Shown piece after piece: positions 7,867 to 16,474 of a stretch of DNA of 64,000 nucleotides. How positions within the stretch are numbered: position 1 is the stretch's first letter; each line of letters opens with the position of its first letter. The position numbers and the translations under genes are program-made. The notes below the pieces were generated by a model, which searched no databases, was not told where the DNA came from, and saw nothing but the letters and a program-made list of their open reading frames with translations. The stretch covers positions 39,082 through 103,081 of the forward strand of contig NZ_JAPZVR010000003.1 in assembly GCF_027622855.1 (NCBI RefSeq). The letters are read 5' to 3'. The DNA comes from Glycomyces algeriensis (GTDB lineage: Bacteria; Actinomycetota; Actinomycetes; Mycobacteriales; Micromonosporaceae).

Positions 7867-8886
7867 CTACAGGTTTCCGGCGCCCGCTCCGGCGGGAACC
7901 GTCGTCGGCAGGGTCGCCGGGTCGTCGAGCGTGTAGTCGTAGTAGTCGCCGGGTTCTTCGACCGTTCCGGCCGTCTCGCACGAGCCGGAGGCGGTGAAGA
8001 TGTTGCCGCGCTGGACGAGCCGCCCCGGGTCGCTGTCGGCGTAGCCGCTGGCGGAGAAGCACGGGAAGGGCACGTTCTGGAAGTAGTTGCCCTCCACGAG
8101 TACGCCGGCGTTCATGGTGGAGGCGGCGGCATAGAGCTGGTTGGCGCGGAAGTAGTTGTTGTAGACGTGGACCGGCTCGCCGAACCGCACGCGCGGGTGC
8201 CGCTGGGTCGAGCCGTCGAAGTAGTTGTGGTGGATGCTCGTCTTGAGGTGCCCGGCGTCGCCGGACGCGCCGTCGGAGTGGCCGAGGAGCATGCTCTTGT
8301 CGGTGCCGTCGAAGTGGTTCCAGGAGACGGTGATGTAGTCCGCCTGGCGCGCGATGTCGATCGAGCCGTCGGCCGGGTTCACGAAGGTGTTGTGGTCGAC
8401 CCAGATGTGGTGCGACTGCTGGCCGATGCCGACGGCGTCGTCCTCGGCGTTCGTGAAGGTGAGGTTCTGGATGATGACGTTGTAGGACCGGTAGAACTCG
8501 AAGCCGCCGCCGTTGATCACGGCGTCGTCGCCGAGGCCGAGGATCGTCTTGTTCGGACGGACGCCCTGCTTGCTGGTGATGTCGATGGTGCCGTCGACCA
8601 GGATGGTCATGGCGCCCACGGTGTCGATGGCCTCGAGCAGCTCGTCGGTGGTGTCGACGGTGACGGTGGTGCCGCCGGCGCCGCCGGTGGTGCCGTTCTG
8701 GCCGAGCGCGTTGACCGAGGCGAACCCGGTCGGCGTTCCGGTCTGCAGGAGCGCTTGGTCGATGGCGTTCCGGGTGCCATCGGTTTCGGCGGCCTGCGCG
8801 GTCGGCAGCGCGCTCATCGTCGCTACCGCTGCGATCGCGGCCATGCCGGTGACGATGGCTGCGCGGGTACGGGGTCGTCTTCGCAT
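7867..8886 (-). CDS. Secreted pectate lyase, polysaccharide lyase family 1
   Basis: A 339-residue protein with a Sec signal peptide (about residues 1-33, ending AQA-AETD) and a parallel beta-helix of the Pec_lyase_C type. Diagnostic segments are HHIWVDHNTF (calcium and substrate region), YITVSWNHFDG and RHPRVRFGEPVHVYNNYF, which holds the catalytic arginine. It cleaves polygalacturonate by beta-elimination outside the cell. Start ATG 8886 has AGAGG 8 bases upstream. Upstream lie a -35/-10 pair and a perfect LacI-type operator, so induction by a sugar or pectin breakdown product is likely. Confidence 0.92.
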   Translation of the reverse strand: MRRRPRTRAAIVTGMAAIAAVATMSALPTAQAAETDGTRNAIDQALLQTGTPTGFASVNALGQNGTTGGAGGTTVTVDTTDELLEAIDTVGAMTILVDGTIDITSKQGVRPNKTILGLGDDAVINGGGFEFYRSYNVIIQNLTFTNAEDDAVGIGQQSHHIWVDHNTFVNPADGSIDIARQADYITVSWNHFDGTDKSMLLGHSDGASGDAGHLKTSIHHNYFDGSTQRHPRVRFGEPVHVYNNYFRANQLYAAASTMNAGVLVEGNYFQNVPFPCFSASGYADSDPGRLVQRGNIFTASGSCETAGTVEEPGDYYDYTLDDPATLPTTVPAGAGAGNL

Positions 8887-8923
8887 GGGATGACCTCTCG
8901 TGAGGATATTGGTAGGTATCGAT

Positions 8924-8952
8924 ATGCTATCGGTGTCGACCTCCACATGCAA
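8924..8952 (-). promoter_or_regulatory. Promoter of pectate lyase gene
   Basis: On the minus strand TTGCAT (8947-8952) and TAGCAT (8924-8929) are separated by 17 bp, placing the start site near 8917, about 30 bases before the ATG. The -10 box is embedded in a 13-bp inverted repeat CGATA-TGC-TATCG (8920-8932). Confidence 0.6.
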
Positions 8953-8961
8953 CCGGTTGCA
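8948..8961. promoter_or_regulatory. LacI/GalR-type operator
   Basis: TGCAACCGGTTGCA is a perfect 14-bp palindrome with the central CG and the TGNAANCGNTTNCA form typical of LacI-family operators. It overlaps the -35 box of the pectate lyase promoter, the expected geometry for repression. No lacI-type gene is in the window. Confidence 0.8.
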
Positions 8962-8996
8962 CAATTGATTTCGCAGCGCCCACACCGCCTTCCGGG

Positions 8997-10193
8997 CTAG
9001 GCGCGCTCGGGCTCCTCGACCCAGCCCGCGATGAGGATCAGGCCGGACGGCCGGTGCCTGGCCAGGTAGGCGAAGGGACGGTCGAAGCTGATCGAGGCGC
9101 GGACGTGGCGGTGCTTCGGTTTCACGAAACCGGCGGCGCGGGTCATGGCGATCGCGGTCACCGCGGCGGCCTCGAAACCGGTGGCACTGAATATCGAGGT
9201 GGCGGTCTGCTTGGCCTGGGTGACGTAGACCGGTTCGGCCGCAAGGCGGTCGAACTGCGCACGGTCCTCGTCGGAAGCGGTGACGAGGCCGAGCGCGGCC
9301 GCGTCCTCGCTGAGGTCGAGGTCGGCGTCGAGTTTGAAGCGGACGGTCTGGACCTCGACCTCCGGGCCGGTCTGCGGCCGCACGGCCTGGTACTCGGTCA
9401 CTTCGACGCCGACGGCCCACTCCCCCACCGCGAGCCCCGTCGACGAGCGGCCCCAGGCGAGATCGGTGGCCGCGTCGATGAGGGCGTTCATGACCGCCTG
9501 CGGAGCGAGGCCGTCACGACCGAGGCCCAGGAGCACGTCGATGTCGCCGTCGCCGGGGACGGTGAGCACCGAGGCGTCGGCGGCGACGCGCAGCAGGTCG
9601 TCGCGGAGGGTCGCGGTGAGGGCTCGGCAGCGCCCGAGTCCGGCCCACGGGCCCTGCTTGAAGGCGCGGGCGGCATCGGCGAACGGGGTGGTCCAGGTCG
9701 TGCGTACTGAGAGGGCGCTGGCGAGGACGAGGTCGATCGGCTGACCGAAATCGAGCGGCATCCGCTCGATGAGCCCACCGGTGTTGCGGGAGGCCCACTC
9801 GTCGAGGGCGGCCTTGTCCGCGGCGGCGTCGCCGGTGAGCGAGCCGACCGCGTCCACGGGCAGGTTCGCGGTCCATTCTGGATCGAGCGTGACCCGGGAC
9901 CCGGCCCAGACCGCGAGGGCGAGCCTGATCGCCGGGGTCGAGCGGGCCGCTTCGAGGAGCGCGGCGGGCAGTTTGGCGGATTGTTCAGCGTCGATGCCCG
10001 CGGCGGTCAGGAGCTCGTCGCGGGTCGCTCCGACCGCACCGGTCGCCAGCGCCGCGAGCAGCGGCCAAATGCCGAGGCCGGACGAGACGGCCGGGAGCGT
10101 CGCCCGCGAGGTGAGCCACCGCCGTGTGAGTTCGTTGGCGGCTTTGGTCTCGCCCTTGGTCAGTGCGTCCTGGATCGTCGTCTCGGTGCCCAT
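8997..10193 (-). CDS. Serpin-family protein (paralogue 1)
   Basis: A 398-residue protein without signal peptide. Serpin landmarks occur in order: WASRNTGGLIERMP (like the WxxxxTxGxI of helix F/strand s3A), LASALSVRTTWTTPF (like NAIYFKGxWxxPF), the hinge TGFEAAAVTAIAM, and the C-terminal RPFAYLARHRPSGLILIAGW (like RPFxFxIRxxxTGxILFxG). Serpins trap proteases by insertion of the reactive loop. Here P14 appears to be Phe instead of the usual Thr/Ser, and counting from the hinge predicts P1 as Ala. Whether it is inhibitory is uncertain. A close paralogue lies at 11318-12496. TAGCAT ends 7 bases before the ATG, suggesting a leaderless transcript. Confidence 0.82.
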   Translation of the reverse strand: MGTETTIQDALTKGETKAANELTRRWLTSRATLPAVSSGLGIWPLLAALATGAVGATRDELLTAAGIDAEQSAKLPAALLEAARSTPAIRLALAVWAGSRVTLDPEWTANLPVDAVGSLTGDAAADKAALDEWASRNTGGLIERMPLDFGQPIDLVLASALSVRTTWTTPFADAARAFKQGPWAGLGRCRALTATLRDDLLRVAADASVLTVPGDGDIDVLLGLGRDGLAPQAVMNALIDAATDLAWGRSSTGLAVGEWAVGVEVTEYQAVRPQTGPEVEVQTVRFKLDADLDLSEDAAALGLVTASDEDRAQFDRLAAEPVYVTQAKQTATSIFSATGFEAAAVTAIAMTRAAGFVKPKHRHVRASISFDRPFAYLARHRPSGLILIAGWVEEPERA

Positions 10194-10901
10194 GCTTTGG
10201 ATGCTAGTGCCTCGGGGCTTGGAGCGGTTTGGGCTGACTGTTCATCGTTCGGCGGTGGGGTTCAGGGTCAAACCTGGCAGCGACGAGGCGGTCGGCGGGC
10301 GGGGTCGGCTTTCGGGTGGCGGGCATGATTCGGGTTGGGGCGCAGGCGATCCGGCCGCGTCGGGGCGGGCGAATGCGAGTGTTTTCGCATCCCGTGGGTG
10401 ATGCGGAGGAGCCTCGGAGTCGGATAATTGAACTTACGTACAAGGATGCGAAATCCGAGTCGGTGGACGAAAGTCTGGTGAAAGCAGACTAAGACAGCCT
10501 CTGGCCAGATACTCCGACCACTCCGTAGAAGCCCTAGTCGACCGCGCTGCAGAAGCGCGGAGCAGCGACCGCTTCCTCCCTTGTGCCATTGCCTGAGTCG
10601 AGGTCCCGATGGTGGATGAGCCGGCCAGGTGAGACGACCGGACCGGGTGCGGTGCCGGTCGTGCGAGCGCTGGCTCCGATCGAAGCCGGTGAGACCAGGA
10701 CTGCATTGAGGAGGTCAGCCGCTCTATTCCTGCCCATTTCCCGCCGGAGTTCCGCCTTGTGCGGGTCCGGTTCCCGGCAGGAGACTGATCGCAGCCGCGC
10801 CTGATCGATCCGCACTGGACGGTCGGCCGAGCTTCGAACACAGACTCACCCTTGCGTCGGCATTCGGCGCGACCCAGTGCAGCGAAAGGAACACGATATC
10901 C
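10194..10901. other. Gene-free interval between serpin 1 and the small secreted protein gene
   Basis: About 700 bases without a convincing coding frame; base composition is visibly less GC-rich near 10420-10540. A short hairpin with AGTCTG/CAGACT arms lies near 10472-10490. The 5' end of the neighbouring serpin promoter (TAGCAT, minus strand) is at 10201-10206. I see no repeat ends or RNA gene. Confidence 0.5.
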
Positions 10902-11225
10902 ATGAACAGTGCCCTCAAGAAGCACATGCGAAGGGCCTCGGCGATGCTCGCCGGACTCGCGATGGCGGCGACCCTTGCCGGAGTCACCGTCGCCGGCACT
11001 GCTGCGGCGGCACCGGCCGTCGCCCAGGCCGAGGCGGCTTCCACCGTCACCGGCGAATACGCGGCGACCCGGGGCAAGCTTTACGGCACCTGGCGTTCCT
11101 CCACTCGGTGCGTGGAGGTGGCCCAATGGCTTCGAAAGTTCGAGAGCATCACCGACGCCTGGTGTCTGCAAGGGAACGCCATGGGCACCGTCTGGCACGT
11201 GTACTACGAGGGCACCCTCGTCTAG
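10902..11225 (+). CDS. Small secreted protein with two cysteines, function unknown
   Basis: A 107-residue protein preceded by GAAAGGA about 11 bases upstream of the ATG. The first about 46 residues form a long Sec-type signal (basic LKKHMRR, hydrophobic core, AQAEA-A cleavage-like end). The mature part is only about 60 residues, aromatic-rich (YGTWRSSTRC, TVWHVYYEG) with Cys70 and Cys88 that could form one disulfide. No family is recognised. It sits alone between two serpin genes on the opposite strand, which raises but does not prove a functional link such as a secreted partner or protease-related peptide. Confidence 0.7.
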   Translation: MNSALKKHMRRASAMLAGLAMAATLAGVTVAGTAAAAPAVAQAEAASTVTGEYAATRGKLYGTWRSSTRCVEVAQWLRKFESITDAWCLQGNAMGTVWHVYYEGTLV

Positions 11226-11317
11226 CCGACCTCCCGCGTCTTCGCCGGGCCGGGCCCCGAGGCAGCGGCCCCGGGGGTCTCTCACCTCGTCTTGGGGCCT
11301 TTGATTAGGCCGGTCGG

Positions 11318-12496
11318 TTACTCCACCGGGTCGTTGACCCATCCTGCGATGAGGATGAGGCCCGAGGGGCGGTGGCGGGCGAGGTAGGCGAAGGGGCGGT
11401 TGAAGGTGACCTCTGCGCAGCGGTGCTTGTGGATCAGCTGCGGCGGTGCGGCACCCAGGAAGGCCATGCCGAAGGCGGTGACGGCCGCGGCTTCGAAGCC
11501 GGTGGCGCTGAACACGGCTGTGCAGGCCTGCTTCGCCTGGCTGATGTAGAGGCGTTGGGCCGCAAGGCGGTCGAACTGGGCGAACTCGTCGTCGGAGGCG
11601 AGTTCGAGGCCGAGTACGGCCGCGTCTTCGAGGAGGTCGAGATCGGTGTCGAGTCTGAAGGCGGGGACCACGGCGTTGGTCTCGGGTGCGGTCTGCGGGG
11701 TACTGGCCTGGTATTCGTGGAAGGTGACGCCGAGCGATGGCGCGGGGGCGCTCGCCGGGCTGCCCCACCGGGCGTCGGCGGCGGCGTCGATGAGGGCGGA
11801 CATGACCTCCTGGGGCGCGGCGTCTTCGCGGCCGGTGGCGAGCAGGACGTCGATGTCGTCGTCGCCGGGCACGGTGAGGACGGCCGCGTCCGGGCCGACC
11901 CGCAGGACCTCTTCGCGGTACGAGGCGCGCAGGACCTTGCCGCGGCCTTTCCAAGGGCCGCTTTGGAAGGGCCCGTAGTCCTCCTGGAACGGCGTGCGCC
12001 ACTTGGTGCGCACGGAGAGGGCGCTGGCGAGGAGCAGTTCGATCGGCGCGTTGAGGTCGACCGGCATCCTGTCGATCAGGCCGCCGGTGTTGCGGGAGGC
12101 CCACTCGTCGAGCACGGGCTTGTCGATGGACGGGTCGCCGGTGAGGGCGCCGACGGCGTCGCCGGGCAGGCCCGCGATCCAATCCGGGTCGAGGGTGACC
12201 TCGGGCCCGGCCCAGGCCGCCAGCGCGAGGCTGAGGGCGGGGGCCGATCGGACGGCGTCCAGGAGCGCGGCCGGGACGGCGGCGGCCTGGCCGATGTCGA
12301 TGCCGGCCGCTTCCAGCAGCTCCTCGAGTGTGGCTTCGACGGCGCCGGTGGCGAGGACGGCCAGCAGGGGCCAGATGCCGAGTCCGGAGGCGACCGCGGG
12401 GACCTCGGCGCGGGCGGTGAGCCAGCGGCGGGTGAGTTCGTTGGCGGCCGTGATCTCGTCGGCGCTGAGCGCGTCTTCCAGGGTGGTCTGCTCCAT
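11318..12496 (-). CDS. Serpin-family protein (paralogue 2)
   Basis: A 392-residue paralogue of the serpin at 8997-10193, sharing long identical stretches such as ANELTRRWLT, SGLGIWPLLA, WASRNTGGLI, LASALSVRT and RPFAYLARHRPSGLILIAGW. The hinge TGFEAAAVTAFGM is conserved, but the residues after it diverge from paralogue 1; counting from the hinge predicts P1 as Leu versus Ala. That is what target diversification would look like. No signal peptide is seen, so it acts inside the cell unless exported otherwise. TAGCAT ends 8 bases before the ATG. It is divergent from the Tet-like GTPase gene. Confidence 0.82.
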   Translation of the reverse strand: MEQTTLEDALSADEITAANELTRRWLTARAEVPAVASGLGIWPLLAVLATGAVEATLEELLEAAGIDIGQAAAVPAALLDAVRSAPALSLALAAWAGPEVTLDPDWIAGLPGDAVGALTGDPSIDKPVLDEWASRNTGGLIDRMPVDLNAPIELLLASALSVRTKWRTPFQEDYGPFQSGPWKGRGKVLRASYREEVLRVGPDAAVLTVPGDDDIDVLLATGREDAAPQEVMSALIDAAADARWGSPASAPAPSLGVTFHEYQASTPQTAPETNAVVPAFRLDTDLDLLEDAAVLGLELASDDEFAQFDRLAAQRLYISQAKQACTAVFSATGFEAAAVTAFGMAFLGAAPPQLIHKHRCAEVTFNRPFAYLARHRPSGLILIAGWVNDPVE

Positions 12497-12674
12497 GCCC
12501 CGGAATGCTAGCCGCCCGCTGCGCTAATTCGCTTGCGCGGCCTCCGCAGGGGTTCTACCCTCGGCAGATCGTCGGTCCTGACGTGTCGGTCCTCGCCATA
12601 GAGGGAGATCGCAATGCGCCAAAACTCGGAGTGCTCCATCAGCTTCCAGTCGATCCCACTCTCGAGGACTTGCA

Positions 12675-14594
12675 TTGTCGTATCTCAGCCCGAGCTTTCT
12701 GAACCTGGGGATTCTCGCCCACGTCGACGCCGGTAAGACCAGCCTGACCGAGCGGCTGCTGTTCAACGCGGGCATCATCGACCGCGTCGGCAGCGTCGAC
12801 TCCGGCAGTACCCAGACCGACTCCATGGACTTGGAGCGCCGCCGCGGGATCACCATCCAGTCGGCGGTCGTGGCGTTCCGCTTGGACGACCTCACCGTCA
12901 ACCTCATCGACACTCCCGGCCACACCGACTTCATCGCCGAGGTGGAGCGGGCGCTTCGCGTGCTCGACGGCGCGGTGCTCGTGGTGTCGGCTGTCGAAGG
13001 CGTGCAGGCGCAGACGCGCGTCCTGTTCCGCACCTTGGAGCGGCTCGGGGTGCCGACGCTCCTGTTCGTCAACAAGGTCGACCGCCGCGGTGCGCGCGAG
13101 GCGGACCTGCTGGACGACCTGGCCGCGATGCTCAGTCCGCGGCTGCTGCCGATGGGCACGGTGCGCGAGATCGGCACCGGTGCGGCTTCGGTGGCGCCGT
13201 TCGCGTTCGGCGATCCGGCGTTCACCGATCGGGCGGTGGAGATGCTGACCGCGGGCTCGGACGAGTTCCTGGCCGCGTACCTCGACGACCCCGATGCCCT
13301 CGACTGCGAGGCGGAGCTGGCCGCGCAGGTGCGGTCGGGGAAGGCGCACCCGGTGTACTTCGGGTCGGCCGTCACGGGTGCGGGGGTGGCCGCTTTGACC
13401 GAGGGGGTGCGGCGGTTCCTGCCGGTGCCGAGTCGCGACCCGGAGGGGGCGCCGGTCGGGACGGTGTTCAAGGTCGAGCACGGCGCGGCGGGCCAGAAGG
13501 TCGCGTACATCCGGTTGCACCGCGGGCGGATCGCGCCGCGCGAGCAGCTCACGACCTACCGCAGGGTCGACGGAGCCATTGAGTCGTTCGAGGGCAAGGT
13601 GACCGGCGTCGAGGTGTTCGCCACGGGCACTGCGACCGTGATGGCCGTGGCCGAGCCGGGGAGCATCGCGAAGGTCAAGGGGCTCACGGAGGTCCGTATC
13701 GGCGATGCGATCGGTTCGGAGGAGGCGCTGGGCAGCGGCGGGTTCTTCACGCCGCCGACGCTGGAGACGGTGGTGCGGCCGGTCGATCCCAAGGACCGCA
13801 TTCCGCTGAACCGGGCGCTGCTGAGCCTGGCCGAGCGCGACCCGCTCGTGGACCCGCACTTGGACGAGCTGTCCGAGGAGATGGCGGTGCGCCTCTACGG
13901 CGAGGTGCAGAAGGAGGTCGTGGCCTCGCTGCTCGACGAGGAGTTCGGCATCGCCGTCGAGTTCGAGGAGACGCGGGCGATCCACATCGAGCGCCCGGTG
14001 CGCACCGTGGAGGCGCTGCACGAGATGGGCCCGTGGCAGCAGACGCCGCACATCGCGACGGTGGGCCTGCGGCTCGAGCCGGGCGAGCCGGGTTCGGGCC
14101 TGCACTACGGTCTCGAGGTCGAGCGGGGCTCGCTGACGCGGGCGCTGCGCAACGCGGTCGAGGAGACCGTCCACAAGATCTTGAAGCGGGGCCTGTACGG
14201 CTGGGCGGTCACCGACTGCCGGGTGCTGCTGACGGCCACCGGGTACATCGGCAGGGCGAGCACGGCGAACGACTTCCGGGAGGTGACGGCGTTCCTCCTC
14301 GACGTGATGCTCAAGGAGGCGGGCACCGAGGTCTGCGAGCCCGTCAACAGCTTCCATGTGGAGTTCCCGGCCGGTACCGGGAACGCGGTCCTGAAGGTCC
14401 TCGGCGAGGCGCGGTCGAACATCAAGGGCCAGTTCTCGACCGAGACCACGGGGTACGTCTCGGGGTTCATGCCGACCGAGGCCGTCCACGGCGTCGAGCG
14501 GCGCCTGCCGGGCATCACCGAGGGCCTGGCCCTGTTCACCACCGAGTTCGCCGAGTACCGCCCGGTGTACGGCACCCCGCCCAGGAGAGGTTGA
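12675..14594 (+). CDS. Tet(M)/Otr(A)-type ribosomal protection GTPase
   Basis: A 639-residue EF-G paralogue. The G domain has NLGILAHVDAGKTSLTE (G1), RRRGITI (G2/switch I), DTPGHTDF (G3) and NKVD (G4); EF-G domains III-V follow, with the C-terminal VEFPAGTGNAV and the FTTEFAEYRPV region. Length and motifs match tetracycline-resistance ribosomal protection proteins rather than the about 700-residue housekeeping EF-G. Start is TTG 12675, which places the G1 motif as in Tet(M) and has GAGGA 6 bases upstream. Such proteins eject tetracycline from the ribosome, but actinobacterial relatives may have other roles. It overlaps the next gene by TTGA. Confidence 0.88.
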   Translation: MSYLSPSFLNLGILAHVDAGKTSLTERLLFNAGIIDRVGSVDSGSTQTDSMDLERRRGITIQSAVVAFRLDDLTVNLIDTPGHTDFIAEVERALRVLDGAVLVVSAVEGVQAQTRVLFRTLERLGVPTLLFVNKVDRRGAREADLLDDLAAMLSPRLLPMGTVREIGTGAASVAPFAFGDPAFTDRAVEMLTAGSDEFLAAYLDDPDALDCEAELAAQVRSGKAHPVYFGSAVTGAGVAALTEGVRRFLPVPSRDPEGAPVGTVFKVEHGAAGQKVAYIRLHRGRIAPREQLTTYRRVDGAIESFEGKVTGVEVFATGTATVMAVAEPGSIAKVKGLTEVRIGDAIGSEEALGSGGFFTPPTLETVVRPVDPKDRIPLNRALLSLAERDPLVDPHLDELSEEMAVRLYGEVQKEVVASLLDEEFGIAVEFEETRAIHIERPVRTVEALHEMGPWQQTPHIATVGLRLEPGEPGSGLHYGLEVERGSLTRALRNAVEETVHKILKRGLYGWAVTDCRVLLTATGYIGRASTANDFREVTAFLLDVMLKEAGTEVCEPVNSFHVEFPAGTGNAVLKVLGEARSNIKGQFSTETTGYVSGFMPTEAVHGVERRLPGITEGLALFTTEFAEYRPVYGTPPRRG

Positions 14595-15346
14595 AAAAAC
14601 CCTTGGAGATCAAGCAGATCGAGGACCGCTGGGAGGCCCGCGACAGCACGGGCCTGGTCGGGACGGCGCACGTGTGGGACCGCCCGGACGGCAAGCGGTT
14701 CGCCTGGTTCGATCCCGTCGACGCGGAACTGATCGCCGCGCTGTGCGCTCGGATCAGTGCACATCGGCCGGTACACACGCTGGCCGACGTCCACGAGACC
14801 GGTCTGCAGCGGCGGCTCGCGGCGGCTGGATTCGTGGGCGAGCGGTACGAGCACGATTGGACCCTGCCGGTGGCGACGGCGGCAGGCTGGGACGAGGCCG
14901 CGCTGGCCGGGTTCGTGGTCGGTCCGCCGGAGCGGTTCGGCATGGACGTGGTGCGGCGCTTCGACGATGCGGTGCGCGCCGACATTCCGGGCCTGCGGGG
15001 CTGGCGCTCGAGCGCCGAGTTCTGGGCGGATGAGCATGCGGCCGTGTACGATCCGGCGGTCTATCCGGTGGCGTGGGACCCTGTGGCAGGGCGCTTCGCG
15101 GGAATGGTGCGGGTCTGGATGGTGGAGTCCGGGCCGCGCCTCGGACTGGTCTGCGCGGCGCGGCCGTACCGGGGGCGCGGGGTGGCGGCGGCGCTGCTGG
15201 GCGTGGCGTTCCGGGTGCTGCGCGAGCGCGGGCACACGAAGGTCGTCACCGAATGCGACTCGGCGAACATGGGATCGAAAGCGCTGCTGGAGAAGGCGGG
15301 CGGCACGATCATCGGCGGTACGGTCGAGCTCGTCCGGCATCCGTGA
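14591..15346 (+). CDS. GNAT-family N-acetyltransferase
   Basis: About 251 residues. The C-terminal half contains the acetyl-CoA pyrophosphate loop ARPYRGRGVAAALL, followed by CDSANMGSKALLEKAG, the typical GNAT motif-A/B region. The N-terminal half is a poorly conserved GNAT-like or substrate domain. Start is taken at TTG 14591, overlapping the GTPase stop as TTGA, although AGGAGAGG abuts it and TTG 14603 is an alternative. Co-transcription with the ribosomal-protection gene suggests a joint detoxification cassette, but substrate is unknown. Confidence 0.75.
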   Translation: MKKPLEIKQIEDRWEARDSTGLVGTAHVWDRPDGKRFAWFDPVDAELIAALCARISAHRPVHTLADVHETGLQRRLAAAGFVGERYEHDWTLPVATAAGWDEAALAGFVVGPPERFGMDVVRRFDDAVRADIPGLRGWRSSAEFWADEHAAVYDPAVYPVAWDPVAGRFAGMVRVWMVESGPRLGLVCAARPYRGRGVAAALLGVAFRVLRERGHTKVVTECDSANMGSKALLEKAGGTIIGGTVELVRHP

Positions 15347-15400
15347 GTGGCGGCGTTCGGACCGGATTGCGGATGGACGAGTGGGGGCACTGCGGGACGC

Positions 15401-16345
15401 TCAGGCGGCCGCGCGGAACGCGGCCCGGTAGGCGGTCGGCGTCAGTCCGATGTGGCGGGAGAGGTGCTGGCGCAGGGACTCGGCGGTGCCGAAGCCGCTG
15501 CGGCGGGCGACCTGGTCGACGCTGAAGTCGGTCGACTCGAGCAGTTCACGGGCCCGGTGGACCCGCTGCTGGAGCAGCCACTGGAACGGGGTCATTCCCG
15601 TCTCGGCGGTGAAGCGGCGGGCGAGCGTCCGCACGCTCACCTTCGCCTCGCGCGCCAGGTCCTCAAGGGAGATCGCCTGGTCGAGGCGGCCGAGCGCCCA
15701 CACGCGCGTCTCGGCCAGCGGCGAACCGGACTCCGGCGGCAGCGGGGTCGCCACGAACTGCGCCTGGCCGCCCTGGCGGACCGGCGTGACGACCGCCGCG
15801 CGGGCGGCCTCGTTCGCCACGGCCGCACCGTAGTCGGAGCGGATCAGGTGCAGGCACAGGTCGATCCCGGCGGCCGAGCCCGCGCCGGTGAGCACGGGGC
15901 CGTCGTCGACGAACAGCACGTTCGGATCGACCGACACCGCCGGATGCGCCCGCCGCAGCTCTTCCGCGAGCGCCCAATGGGTGGTCGCGGGGCGGCCGTC
16001 GAGGAGGCCTGCCTGGGCGAGGACGAATGCGCCGGTGCAGATCGACGCGACGCGCTTGCCCGCGGCGGCGGCCCGGCGCAGCGCGTCCAAGGTGGCCTCG
16101 TCGGCGTCGTGGCGGCGACCGGTGGAGGGCACGATCACCGTGTCCGCCGCGTCCAGCGCCTCTAGGCCGTTCGCGATCACCAGGTCGAACCCGCTCGAGG
16201 AGGCGACGACGCCCGGCTCGGCGGTGCAGACGGCGACCCGGTAACCGGGCTTGCCCTCCACCCGCACGTCCTCCAGCAGCGTGGACGGCATCGACAGGTC
16301 GAAGGGCTTGACCGGCGGCACGGCCAGGACGGCGATTTCACGCAT
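15401..16345 (-). CDS. GlxA-like transcriptional regulator (DJ-1/PfpI domain plus AraC HTH)
   Basis: A 314-residue regulator. Residues about 1-170 form a DJ-1/PfpI-like domain with the nucleophile-elbow-like SICTGAFVLAQAGLL; residues about 215-310 are an AraC double helix-turn-helix (DLAREAKVSVRTLARRF, then VDQVARRSGFGTAESLRQHL). Start at 16345 is preferred because AAGGA lies 7 bases upstream; an ATG at 16366 lacks a ribosome-binding site. It is divergent from the adjacent epimerase-like gene, its probable target. Confidence 0.88.
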   Translation of the reverse strand: MREIAVLAVPPVKPFDLSMPSTLLEDVRVEGKPGYRVAVCTAEPGVVASSSGFDLVIANGLEALDAADTVIVPSTGRRHDADEATLDALRRAAAAGKRVASICTGAFVLAQAGLLDGRPATTHWALAEELRRAHPAVSVDPNVLFVDDGPVLTGAGSAAGIDLCLHLIRSDYGAAVANEAARAAVVTPVRQGGQAQFVATPLPPESGSPLAETRVWALGRLDQAISLEDLAREAKVSVRTLARRFTAETGMTPFQWLLQQRVHRARELLESTDFSVDQVARRSGFGTAESLRQHLSRHIGLTPTAYRAAFRAAA

Positions 16346-16474
16346 GGCGGGATCCTTTGGAAGCATGGCGTTCAGGCCACTAGGCTACGCCCCCGATCGC
16401 GCGCAGGATTGGTCCCGCGGCCCCGCCGCAGCACGGAGCACCAACTGAGGCAAGCACATCGAAGGAGCACAGCC

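Noticed and set aside
10204..10815. Short open frames in the interval between serpin 1 and the small secreted gene
   Set aside because: None has a ribosome-binding site, a plausible composition or a recognisable domain.
12675..14594. Housekeeping elongation factor G
   Set aside because: Too short, with Tet(M)/Otr(A)-type N-terminus NLGILAHVDAGKT, and not in an rpsL-rpsG-tuf context.
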